Origin: Pseudomonas sp. AKS31
GTDB taxonomy: Bacteria > Pseudomonadota > Gammaproteobacteria > Pseudomonadales > Pseudomonadaceae
DNA: 64,000 nucleotides
Direction: 5' to 3'
Assembly (NCBI RefSeq): GCF_023634765.1
Contig: NZ_JAMLFX010000007.1
Coordinates: 98,756-162,755, forward strand
This document shows positions 49,786 to 57,219 of this stretch, in pieces (positions within the stretch are counted from its first letter, which is position 1; every line of letters starts with the position of its first letter). A program made the translations under genes and the position numbers. Under the pieces are notes generated by a model that saw only the letters and a list, made by a program, of their open reading frames with translations, had not been told where the DNA came from and searched no databases.

Positions 49786-50685
49786 TCACTGTGCGCTGCG
49801 AGCCTTGGCCACGCGCGAACCGCTCGGGCGACCGAGCACCGCGCTGATCTGCTGGCCCGCAGCAATCAAGGCGTCCAGGTCGATGCCGGTCTCGATGCCC
49901 AGGCCGTTGAGCAGGTACACCACGTCTTCGGTGGCAACGTTACCGCTCGCGCCTTTGGCGTACGGGCAGCCGCCGAGGCCTGCGATAGAGCTGTCGAAGA
50001 CCGAAATACCTTCGAGCAGGCTGGCGTAAATATTGGCCATGGCCTGGCCGTAGGTGTCGTGAAAGTGCCCGGCGAGTTTGTCCCGTGGTACCTGCGCCGA
50101 CACCACTTCAAACAAGCGACGGGTCGCGCCTGCGGTGCCGGTACCGATGGTGTCGCCCAACGAAACTTCGTAACAGCCCATTGAGTACAGCTCACGGGCG
50201 ACCATCGCCACTTGCTCCGGCGCGACCGTGCCTTCGTACGGGCAACCGAGCACACACGACACGTAACCGCGCACGGTAACGCCGTGCTGTTGCGCCGCTT
50301 CCATGATCGGTGCGAAGCGCGCCAGGCTTTCGCTGATCGAGCAGTTGATGTTGCGCTGCGAGAACGCTTCGGAGGCGGCGGCGAACACCGCGACTTCCTT
50401 GACCCCGGCAGCAATCGCATCTTCAAAGCCACGCAGATTTGGCGCCAGCGCGCCGTAGGTCACGCCGGGTTTGCGCTGGATCTGCGCGAACACTTCGGCG
50501 GAACCGGCCATCTGTGGCACCCATTTCGGTGAAACGAAACTGCCGACTTCTATATAGCCAAGGCCGGCAGCGCTGAGGGCGTCGACCAGTTGCACCTTGT
50601 CGGCGACGCTGATCGGTTGGGCTTCGTTCTGCAGGCCATCGCGCGGGCCAACTTCGATCAGGCGTACTTGGGAGGGGAGGGACAT
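49786..50685 (-). CDS. liuE: Hydroxymethylglutaryl-CoA lyase LiuE
   Basis: A 299-residue HMG-CoA lyase that cleaves HMG-CoA to acetyl-CoA and acetoacetate, the last step of the leucine branch (also called mvaB). Motifs: RLIEVGPRDGLQNE at the N-terminus, GCPYEG, HFHDTYGQAMANI with metal-binding His, and GLGGCPYAKGASGNVATED with the active-site Cys. ATG at 50685 has GGGAGGGG upstream; the longer frame begins inside a REP element and is rejected. It is downstream of liuR with a paired REP in the gap. Confidence 0.95.
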   Translation of the reverse strand: MSLPSQVRLIEVGPRDGLQNEAQPISVADKVQLVDALSAAGLGYIEVGSFVSPKWVPQMAGSAEVFAQIQRKPGVTYGALAPNLRGFEDAIAAGVKEVAVFAAASEAFSQRNINCSISESLARFAPIMEAAQQHGVTVRGYVSCVLGCPYEGTVAPEQVAMVARELYSMGCYEVSLGDTIGTGTAGATRRLFEVVSAQVPRDKLAGHFHDTYGQAMANIYASLLEGISVFDSSIAGLGGCPYAKGASGNVATEDVVYLLNGLGIETGIDLDALIAAGQQISAVLGRPSGSRVAKARSAQ

Positions 50686-50727
50686 GGGCTGACCTGCTGT
50701 AGTTATCTGAAATCTGCGGATATCCCC

Positions 50728-50819
50728 CTGTGGGAGCGAGCCTGCTCGCGAATGCGCCGGGTCAATCACCATAGATGTCGAATGACAAATTGCATTCGCG
50801 AGCAGTCTCGCTCCCACAG
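50728..50819. repeat. Paired REP element, family A
   Basis: Arms at 50728-50752 and 50795-50819 lie between liuR and liuE on the same transcript, where it may set their relative mRNA levels. Confidence 0.95.
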
Positions 50820-50831
50820 GGAATGGGGTTG

Positions 50832-51233
50832 TTACTGAACGGCCTGCTGGCTCTTGAGCGTCTGCTCCAGCGCCTGCACGCAGCGCTCTTCGGCGGTATC
50901 GAGCTCGAGTTTCATCTGCTCAATGTCGAGCAACTGCTGCTCAAGCTGTTCGCGGCGTTCGCTGATTTTCGCCAGCATGCTGTTGAGCTGTTTGGTGTTA
51001 CCGCTGGACGGGTCGTAAAGTTCGATCAGTTCACGGCATTCGGCCAGCGAGAAACCGATGCGCTTGCCGCGCAGGATCAACTTCAGGCTGACCTTGTCGC
51101 GCGGTGAATAGATGCGTTCCTGGCCTCGGCGCTCAGGGCTGAGCAGGCCTTGCTCTTCATAAAAACGGATCGCCCGGGTAGTGATGTCCAGCTCGCGAGC
51201 GAGGTCGGAAATGCTGTAAGTCTGGCTGCTCAT
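50832..51233 (-). CDS. liuR: MerR-family regulator LiuR
   Basis: A 133-residue MerR-type regulator of branched-chain acid catabolism. It has an N-terminal winged helix-turn-helix (YSISDLARELDITTRAIRFYEEQGLLSPERRGQERIYSPRD) and a C-terminal coiled-coil dimer helix (about 85-125). The three near-identical palindromes in the region, one in its own promoter and two before liuA, are its likely sites. No metal-binding Cys pattern is seen, as expected for LiuR. Confidence 0.93.
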   Translation of the reverse strand: MSSQTYSISDLARELDITTRAIRFYEEQGLLSPERRGQERIYSPRDKVSLKLILRGKRIGFSLAECRELIELYDPSSGNTKQLNSMLAKISERREQLEQQLLDIEQMKLELDTAEERCVQALEQTLKSQQAVQ

Positions 51234-51261
51234 GGAAGCGCTCGAAAAAGGTCTTGGCGCT

Positions 51262-51291
51262 AAGCTAATGGTAGGTTGACGTTTACGTCAA
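51262..51291 (-). promoter_or_regulatory. liuR promoter with LiuR operator 3
   Basis: The palindrome TTGACGTTTACGTCAA (51276-51291) overlaps, on the minus strand, a -35 TTGACG and an 18-bp spacer to TAGCTT (51262-51267), the arrangement typical of MerR-type autoregulation. Confidence 0.75.
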
Positions 51292-51300
51292 GCAAGAAAA

Positions 51301-51379
51301 GGATCGCAGCCTTCGGCAGCTCCTACAGGGGGGATAGATTCCAAATGCAGGAGCTGCCGAAGGCTGCGATCTTTTGATC
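51301..51379. repeat. Paired REP element, family C
   Basis: Arms GGATCGCAGCCTTCGGCAGC... (51301-51327) and the inverse (51346-51379) lie between liuR and the LysR gene. Confidence 0.95.
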
Positions 51380-51384
51380 TTTCC

Positions 51385-52320
51385 TTACACCACCTGCTTA
51401 TCCAGCTTCTTCTCCTGCGCCGTCACCTGTTGGCACAACTCGATCATCTGCTCGCGCATCCAGCGATTCGCCGGATCCTGGTCAGTGCTTTCATGCCAAT
51501 ACAGATGTGTCTCCACTGGCGGCACATCATTCACCGGCAGGTTAAACGCCTGCAGTTCATGGCGACGGGCAAAGCGTTCCGGCACGGTCATGACCATGTC
51601 GGTCTGCTGCATCACTTGCGAGGCCATCAAATAGTGCTGCGAACGCAGGGCGATCTTGCGTTGAATGCCCATTTTGCCCAGCGCCAGATCGACATAACCC
51701 AGGCCACTGCGGCGGCTGGAAATATGGATATGGGTCAGCGACAGATAATCATCCAGCGAGAGTTTTTCCTTGCCCGCCATCGGATGGCCCTTGCGCATCG
51801 CACATACGTAACGGTCTTCCATCAGCTTGACGTGGCGCACCTGCGGGTCGGTGTTGAGTGGCGCATCCACGGCGAAATCCAGACGCCCGGCGGCCAGTTC
51901 TTTGGTGGTCTCGCGGCGCTTGGACAAGAAGCTTTCGATGATCACCGTCGGCGCCAGACGGCGCAGGCGCTGGAACAGCGGCGGCAGAATCACCGCCTCG
52001 GTGAGGTCGGTCATGCTGATGCGGTAGGTCTTGACCGCTTGCGCCGGGTTGAAAATGCGGCTTTCCTGAACCGACACACGCAGCAACGACAGGGCGTTGC
52101 GCACCGGGCCGATGATGTTCTGCGCCATTGGCGTCGGCACCATGCCCTGAGCCGTGCGCACAAACAGCGGGTCGTTGAAAGTCTCGCGCAACCGTGCCAG
52201 AGCGTTGGATACCGCAGGCTGGGTGATGCCGACAATCTGCCCGGCGCGGGTCAGGTTGGCTTCGGTGTAGATCGCGTCGAAGACGATGAAAAGGTTGAGG
52301 TCGACCTTACTCAGATTCAT
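51385..52320 (-). CDS. LysR-family regulator next to acyl-CoA dehydrogenase
   Basis: A 311-residue LysR regulator of the NodD/LeuO-like subgroup (VDLNLFIVFDAIYTEANLTRAGQIVGITQPAVSNALARLRETFNDPLFVRT). ATG at 52320 begins the conserved N-terminus; the longer frame adds 16 residues without support. It is divergent from an acyl-CoA dehydrogenase with a 172-bp AT-rich gap, so it probably controls that gene. The effector is unknown. Confidence 0.92.
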   Translation of the reverse strand: MNLSKVDLNLFIVFDAIYTEANLTRAGQIVGITQPAVSNALARLRETFNDPLFVRTAQGMVPTPMAQNIIGPVRNALSLLRVSVQESRIFNPAQAVKTYRISMTDLTEAVILPPLFQRLRRLAPTVIIESFLSKRRETTKELAAGRLDFAVDAPLNTDPQVRHVKLMEDRYVCAMRKGHPMAGKEKLSLDDYLSLTHIHISSRRSGLGYVDLALGKMGIQRKIALRSQHYLMASQVMQQTDMVMTVPERFARRHELQAFNLPVNDVPPVETHLYWHESTDQDPANRWMREQMIELCQQVTAQEKKLDKQVV

Positions 52321-52492
52321 AACGCGGCTTCTCTTGTTATTAAGGGCGGTGTTTTTAAGGGCTGGCAATCAGCCGATCATATATCGGTGATGAATGTTTA
52401 TACACGCCGAGAATAGGCTAGGTAAATTATCAGCGCTGTTCTAGCATCGATTGCATGACTTGAACAACCTCTGCCCAAGAAGGTAATTGATC

Positions 52493-53722
52493 ATGGATTT
52501 CGCTTATTCGCCCAAGGTGCAAGAACTGCGTGAGCGCGTGACCGCGTTCATGGACACTTACGTTTACCCGGCTGAAGCCGTGTTCGAACGCCAGGTTGCC
52601 GAAGGCGATCGCTGGCAGCCGACGGCGATCATGGAAGAACTCAAAGCCAAGGCCAAGGCCGAAGGCTTGTGGAATTTGTTTCTGCCTGAGTCGGAACTCG
52701 GTGCCGGCCTGACCAACCTCGAATACGCGCCATTGGCAGAAATCATGGGCCGCTCGCTGCTCGGCCCGGAGCCGTTCAACTGCTCGGCGCCGGATACCGG
52801 CAACATGGAAGTGCTGGTGCGCTACGCCAACGAAGAACAGAAACAGCGCTGGCTCGAACCGCTGTTGCGTGGCGAAATCCGCTCGGCATTCGCCATGACC
52901 GAACCCGATGTGGCTTCGTCCGACGCGACCAACATGGCCGCCCGCGCCGTGCGTGATGGTGACGAGTGGGTCATCAACGGCAAAAAATGGTGGACCTCCG
53001 GCGCCTGCGATCCGCGCTGCAAAATCCTGATTTTCATGGGCCTGAGCAATCCCGATGCACCGCGCCATGCGCAGCACTCGATGATCCTTGTGCCGGTCGA
53101 CACCCCCGGGGTGAAAATCGTCCGTCCATTGCCGGTATTCGGTTACGACGACGCACCTCACGGCCACGCCGAAGTCCTGTTCGACAACGTACGTGTGCCG
53201 TACGAAAACGTACTTCTGGGTGAAGGACGCGGCTTTGAAATTGCGCAAGGTCGTCTTGGCCCGGGCCGGATTCACCACTGCATGCGCTCGATCGGCATGG
53301 CTGAGCGTGCGCTGGAATTGATGTGCAAACGGGCGGTGAGCCGCACGGCGTTCGGTAAGCCGCTGGCGCGTCTGGGCGGTAACGTCGACAAGATCGCCGA
53401 CTCGCGGATGGAAATCGACATGGCGCGTCTGCTGACGTTGAAAGCGGCGTACATGATGGACACCGTCGGTAACAAAGTGGCGAAGAGCGAGATCGCGCAG
53501 ATCAAAGTCGTTGCGCCGAACGTCGCGCTGCGGGTGATCGACCGGGCCATCCAGATGCATGGCGGGGCCGGGGTGTCGAACGATTTCCCGCTGGCCTACA
53601 TGTACGCCATGCAGCGCACCCTGCGCCTGGCCGACGGCCCGGACGAAGTGCACCGCGCGGCGATCGGTAAATTCGAGATCGGCAAGTATGTGCCGAAGGA
53701 AATGCTGCGTAGCGAGCGCTGA
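52493..53722 (+). CDS. Acyl-CoA dehydrogenase family protein
   Basis: A 409-residue FAD acyl-CoA dehydrogenase of the larger ACAD10/11-like bacterial group. It has AFAMTEPDVASSDATNM (substrate/flavin loop), GRIHHCMRSIGMAERALELM, and C-terminal IQMHGGAGVSNDFPLAYMYAMQRTLRLADGPDEVH. The ATG has AAGGT upstream. The substrate is not evident; it is monocistronic and faces a LysR gene. The C-terminal EIGKYVPKEMLRSER is a normal end. Confidence 0.92.
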   Translation: MDFAYSPKVQELRERVTAFMDTYVYPAEAVFERQVAEGDRWQPTAIMEELKAKAKAEGLWNLFLPESELGAGLTNLEYAPLAEIMGRSLLGPEPFNCSAPDTGNMEVLVRYANEEQKQRWLEPLLRGEIRSAFAMTEPDVASSDATNMAARAVRDGDEWVINGKKWWTSGACDPRCKILIFMGLSNPDAPRHAQHSMILVPVDTPGVKIVRPLPVFGYDDAPHGHAEVLFDNVRVPYENVLLGEGRGFEIAQGRLGPGRIHHCMRSIGMAERALELMCKRAVSRTAFGKPLARLGGNVDKIADSRMEIDMARLLTLKAAYMMDTVGNKVAKSEIAQIKVVAPNVALRVIDRAIQMHGGAGVSNDFPLAYMYAMQRTLRLADGPDEVHRAAIGKFEIGKYVPKEMLRSER

Positions 53723-53742
53723 TTCAGCACCGCGTTAGCGTT

Positions 53743-53835
53743 CATCGCTGGCAAGCCAGCTCCCACAGGGATCTCCAGTGAACACAAATTTTGTGAACAC
53801 CAGAGAAATCTGTGGGAGCTGGCTTGCCAGCGATG
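53743..53835. repeat. Paired REP element, family B
   Basis: Arms at 53743-53768 and 53810-53835 lie between converging acyl-CoA dehydrogenase and PstS-OmpA genes. The centre contains a direct repeat of GTGAACAC. Confidence 0.95.
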
Positions 53836-53867
53836 GCGTCAGCAGGTGCAACACATCAACATCAGAC

Positions 53868-55202
53868 TCAATACACCCAAACCTCAACCCGCCGATTCTT
53901 GATCCTGCCCTCATCCGCATTGTTCGCCGCCACCGGCATCAACGCGCCGAAGCCACGAACCTCACGCAACACCACGCCGTTCTTGACCAACTCCCGTCGT
54001 ACCGCCATCGCCCGCAGCTTCGAGAGCAAATCCGCCCGCGCCGGGTCGTCCTTGGCGTCTCCAAAACCCACCAGCGTCACCGCCCGTTCGGTCTTGTCGT
54101 GGCGCTTTATATAGTCGAACACCCGCGCCAGATCCTGACGTGCCTTGTTATCGAGCGTCGCACTGCCTTCCTCGAAGCGGAAATTCACCGTCAGACGCTG
54201 GGCGTGACGGCTGAGGGATTGATAGCCCTCAGGCATCAGCGCATTCGGCGCAACGCTTATGGCCTGCACGGTCTGACTGATAAAACCGTTGGCCGCGACG
54301 ATCGCCTGGCCCTGACGACTTTGCGCGAACGTCACCAACGCCTTCGCCCAAGGATTGTTGCTTTCGGGTGGCAGATAGAAGAACAAGCGTCGCGACAGTG
54401 GATAGTCTTCGGTAGCGATCAGGCTGTTGAGCGGCAGCATGGATTGCGATGCGCCATCGGCAATCGCCACGGCTTTGGCTTGGCGCACATAAGGCAAACC
54501 GATGAAACCGATGCCTTGCGGATCCGCGCTGACGGCGTCGGATAATTGTTCGCTGGACTCAAACCTTTTCGCGGCGCTGTTCAGACTTTTCCCACGCCGG
54601 CTGAGGACCAATTCCTTAAACGTGTCGTAGGTGCCGGATTGATCATCCCGTGCATATAAATGAATCGCACCGCCACGACCGCCGAGGTCTTCCCAGGTTT
54701 TCACCTCGCCGGCAAAGATCCGCGCCAGTTGCTCGGTGTCGAGTTGCTGTAGCGGATTGTCGGGATGAAGGATGATCGCCAGGCCATCGATGGCGATGAC
54801 TTGTTCGGCGGCGGGGCTTTTCAGATCGCCCAGTGATTGCAGAGTCTGCAGCTCACTGTCCTTGATCTCGCGGGAAGACGCGGCCAGGTCGGCGCTGGCA
54901 TTTTTCAACGCGGAGAAACCGGTGCTGGAGCCGTGGGCGGCGACTTCAACGACCACGCGTTGACCTTCGCCGGTCTGGCCGACGATGCGCAGTTCGTTGG
55001 CGGTGTCGGGGGTTTCGCGGTGGATTTTCAGCAGGCCTTGCGCTTGCAGCAGGCCTTCAACGAGTGCCGGGCCGAGTTCGGCGCCGATGGTGTTGGAACC
55101 CTGAATACGCAATGCCGGGCCGTTTTCAGGAAGGGGCAGGGCGGCGGCAGAAACCGTCAGCCAGGCACTCAAGAGAAAAACGCACAAAACACGCAGGATC
55201 AT
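53868..55202 (-). CDS. PstS-like substrate-binding / OmpA-domain fusion protein
   Basis: A 444-residue exported protein with signal peptide MILRVLCVFLLSAWLTVSAA. Residues about 28-300 form a phosphate-binding-protein-like domain (IQGSNTIGAELGPALVEGLL, GFSALKNASADLAASSREI, YARDDQSGTYDTFKELVL). Residues about 330-444 form an OmpA/MotB peptidoglycan-binding domain (VNFRFEEGSATLDNKARQDL ... LSKLRAMAVRRELVKNGV ... GRIKNRRVEVWVY). The OmpA part should tether the binding domain to the cell wall. No ABC transporter genes are adjacent, so a transport role is unlikely; sensing or phosphate scavenging is possible. Confidence 0.9.
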   Translation of the reverse strand: MILRVLCVFLLSAWLTVSAAALPLPENGPALRIQGSNTIGAELGPALVEGLLQAQGLLKIHRETPDTANELRIVGQTGEGQRVVVEVAAHGSSTGFSALKNASADLAASSREIKDSELQTLQSLGDLKSPAAEQVIAIDGLAIILHPDNPLQQLDTEQLARIFAGEVKTWEDLGGRGGAIHLYARDDQSGTYDTFKELVLSRRGKSLNSAAKRFESSEQLSDAVSADPQGIGFIGLPYVRQAKAVAIADGASQSMLPLNSLIATEDYPLSRRLFFYLPPESNNPWAKALVTFAQSRQGQAIVAANGFISQTVQAISVAPNALMPEGYQSLSRHAQRLTVNFRFEEGSATLDNKARQDLARVFDYIKRHDKTERAVTLVGFGDAKDDPARADLLSKLRAMAVRRELVKNGVVLREVRGFGALMPVAANNADEGRIKNRRVEVWVY

Positions 55203-55274
55203 GCCGGCACCGAATCAAGCCAAGGGGATTGCCGGGGAGATTAAGTCAGGCGCATGACCAAAAAATGACAGGCC

Positions 55275-55351
55275 AAAAGATCGCAGCCTTCGGCAGCTCC
55301 TACAGGGGAACGCATTCCAAATGTAGGAGCTGCCGAAGGCTGCGATCTTTT
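55275..55351. repeat. Paired REP element, family C
   Basis: Arms AAAAGATCGCAGCCTTCGGC... (55275-55304) and the inverse (55322-55351), nearly perfect, lie between xthA and the PstS-OmpA gene. Confidence 0.95.
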
Positions 55352-55365
55352 GATCCTGGCTGATA

Positions 55366-56178
55366 TCAGCTGAGTTCAAGCCAGATCGGCGCATGGTCGG
55401 ACGGCTTTTCCATTCCGCGCAATTCATAGTCGACACCGGCGGCCTTCACTCGCGGCAACAAACCATGGGACGCCAGAATCACATCGATGCGCAGGCCACG
55501 TTTCGGCTCATCTTCAAAGCCACGGCTGCGGTAGTCGAACCAGCTGAACATATCGGTCACGTCCGGATTCAGGTGACGGTAGCTGTCGGTCAGGCCCCAG
55601 TTCTTCAGGCGTGCCATCCACTCGCGCTCTTCCGGCAGGAAGCTGCACTTACCGGTTTTCAGCCAGCGCTTCATGTTGTCCGGGCCGATACCGATGTCGC
55701 AGTCTTCCGGGGAAATGTTCACATCGCCCATCACCACCAGCGGTTGTTCGTTATGGAACTGGCTTTCCAGCAGCGCTTGCAGATCGCTGTAGAAACGCTG
55801 CTTGGCGGGGAATTTGGTCGGGTGGTCGCGGCTTTCACCCTGGGGGAAATAGCCATTCATGATGGTCACCGGCACGCCATTGGCGTCGGCGAAGGTGCCC
55901 CAGATAAAGCGACGCTGGGCGTCTTCTTCGTCGGTGGCGAAACCTTTGTGGATGGCGATGGGTTCCTTGCGCGAGAGCATGGCCACGCCGTAATGGCCTT
56001 TCTGGCCGTGGAAATGCACGTGGTAGCCGAGGGCGCGGACTTCTTCGAGCGGGAACTGGTCGTCGTGGACCTTGGTTTCCTGCAGGCCGATCACGTCCGG
56101 CTGGTGTTTTTCGATCAGCGCTGCCAGCTGATGCGGACGGGCCCGCAGTCCGTTGATGTTGAAGGAAACGATCTTCAT
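55366..56178 (-). CDS. xthA: Exodeoxyribonuclease III
   Basis: A 270-residue exonuclease III/AP endonuclease for base-excision repair. It starts MKIVSFNINGLRARP, with metal-binding Glu in LQETK, GDVNISPEDCDIG, the RIDVILAS region and catalytic His in SDHAPIW near the C-terminus. ATG at 56178 is chosen since the family begins exactly here; the longer frame adds 13 residues. Length is normal. Confidence 0.95.
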   Translation of the reverse strand: MKIVSFNINGLRARPHQLAALIEKHQPDVIGLQETKVHDDQFPLEEVRALGYHVHFHGQKGHYGVAMLSRKEPIAIHKGFATDEEDAQRRFIWGTFADANGVPVTIMNGYFPQGESRDHPTKFPAKQRFYSDLQALLESQFHNEQPLVVMGDVNISPEDCDIGIGPDNMKRWLKTGKCSFLPEEREWMARLKNWGLTDSYRHLNPDVTDMFSWFDYRSRGFEDEPKRGLRIDVILASHGLLPRVKAAGVDYELRGMEKPSDHAPIWLELS

Positions 56179-56285
56179 GGTCGGCAGTCCTGGCAAAAGG
56201 GCGATGCTAGCTGACATGGGGGAGATGGGCCAGTGTGAGAGAAATCATTTTGGCCTGTGGGATTTGTAGCACCTGTCCCGGCCCC

Positions 56286-56377
56286 AATCGCTGGCAAGCC
56301 AGCTCCCACAGGTTTCTGTGGTGTATGTAAATGTTTTGAACGACGCAGACACTGTGGGAGCTGGCTTGCCAGCGATG
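56286..56377. repeat. Paired REP element, family B
   Basis: Arms at 56286-56311 and 56352-56377 occupy much of the 324-bp gap between xthA and the GNAT gene. The rest of that gap (56378-56502) shows no further feature and must hold the divergent promoters. Confidence 0.95.
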
Positions 56378-56502
56378 AGGCCCTCCCAGTCGATGAAGAT
56401 CCGAGGCTGGTCTAACCTGTCAGGGGAACCACCACATCCGCCCAAGGTTCGTACCAACAAGAGCGCCGCCATTTGAACGCGCCCCCGGGGAGAATCACTG
56501 CA

Positions 56503-57153
56503 ATGCCTGAAAGCCAGACCGCCGTTGCCGACATCCACATGCTCGACCGCGGTTATTCCCGCGAAGCCCGCTCGTTGCTGTATCAGGCCTATCGCCACGA
56601 GCCGACCTTCGGCTACCTGTTCGAAGCTGAACGTCCCGGCTACGAACAGCGCGTACGCGCCACGGTGCGCGAGCTGGTCAAACAGCATTTTCTCCAGGAC
56701 CTGCCCGCCATCGGCTTGTTGGTCAACGATCGCCTGATCGGCATCGCCCTGATCGCGCCGCCGCAACGGCGCCTGGGCATCACCGAAAGTTGGGCGTGGC
56801 GCCTGCGCATGGTGCTCAGCACCGGTTTCCGCTGCACCCGCCGCTATCTGGAATACCACGATGCCGTCGCCGCCTGCGTGCCCAGCGATTCCGTGCACAT
56901 GCTGCCGCTGCTGGGCATTCACCCACAATTTCAGGGCAAACACTTCGGCGAACAATTGCTCACGGCGGTCCACAATTGGTGTGCTGTCGACGAAACCTCG
57001 CAAGGCGTGGTGCTCGACACTGGCAACCCGCGTTACCTGGAATTCTATAAAAGGCAGGGATACGAAGAGATCGGCGAAGTTGCGGTCGGGCCGGTGCGCG
57101 AACACGTGTTTTTCCACGCCAATCCGCAGGTGTTACAAACTGCAACAGCATAA
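56503..57153 (+). CDS. GNAT-family N-acetyltransferase
   Basis: A 216-residue GNAT protein. The acetyl-CoA binding segment is MLPLLGIHPQFQGKHFGEQLL (R/Q-x-x-G-x-G/A variant with QGKHFG), followed by VVLDTGNPRYLEFYKRQGYEEIGEV, the usual last strand-helix pair. The substrate is unknown. ATG at 56503 has GGGGAGA upstream; the longer frame adds ten residues. It lies 66 bp before tamA, possibly co-transcribed, with a hairpin between. Confidence 0.88.
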   Translation: MPESQTAVADIHMLDRGYSREARSLLYQAYRHEPTFGYLFEAERPGYEQRVRATVRELVKQHFLQDLPAIGLLVNDRLIGIALIAPPQRRLGITESWAWRLRMVLSTGFRCTRRYLEYHDAVAACVPSDSVHMLPLLGIHPQFQGKHFGEQLLTAVHNWCAVDETSQGVVLDTGNPRYLEFYKRQGYEEIGEVAVGPVREHVFFHANPQVLQTATA

Positions 57154-57182
57154 CAATCGAACTTCTTGGGAAATTTCCTGTT

Positions 57183-57208
57183 CTATCACGCTCCCAAGCC
57201 CGTGATAG
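57183..57208. other. Inverted repeat immediately upstream of tamA
   Basis: CTATCACG and CGTGATAG form an 8-bp perfect inverted repeat with a 10-nt loop ending 11 bp before the tamA ATG. It has no T run. It may be an operator or a leader hairpin masking the start, as no strong ribosome-binding site is seen. Confidence 0.4.
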
Positions 57209-57219
57209 CATCCGCGCCT

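Noticed and set aside
50686..50817. N-terminal extension of liuE
   Set aside because: It runs into a REP element; ATG 50685 matches the family start.
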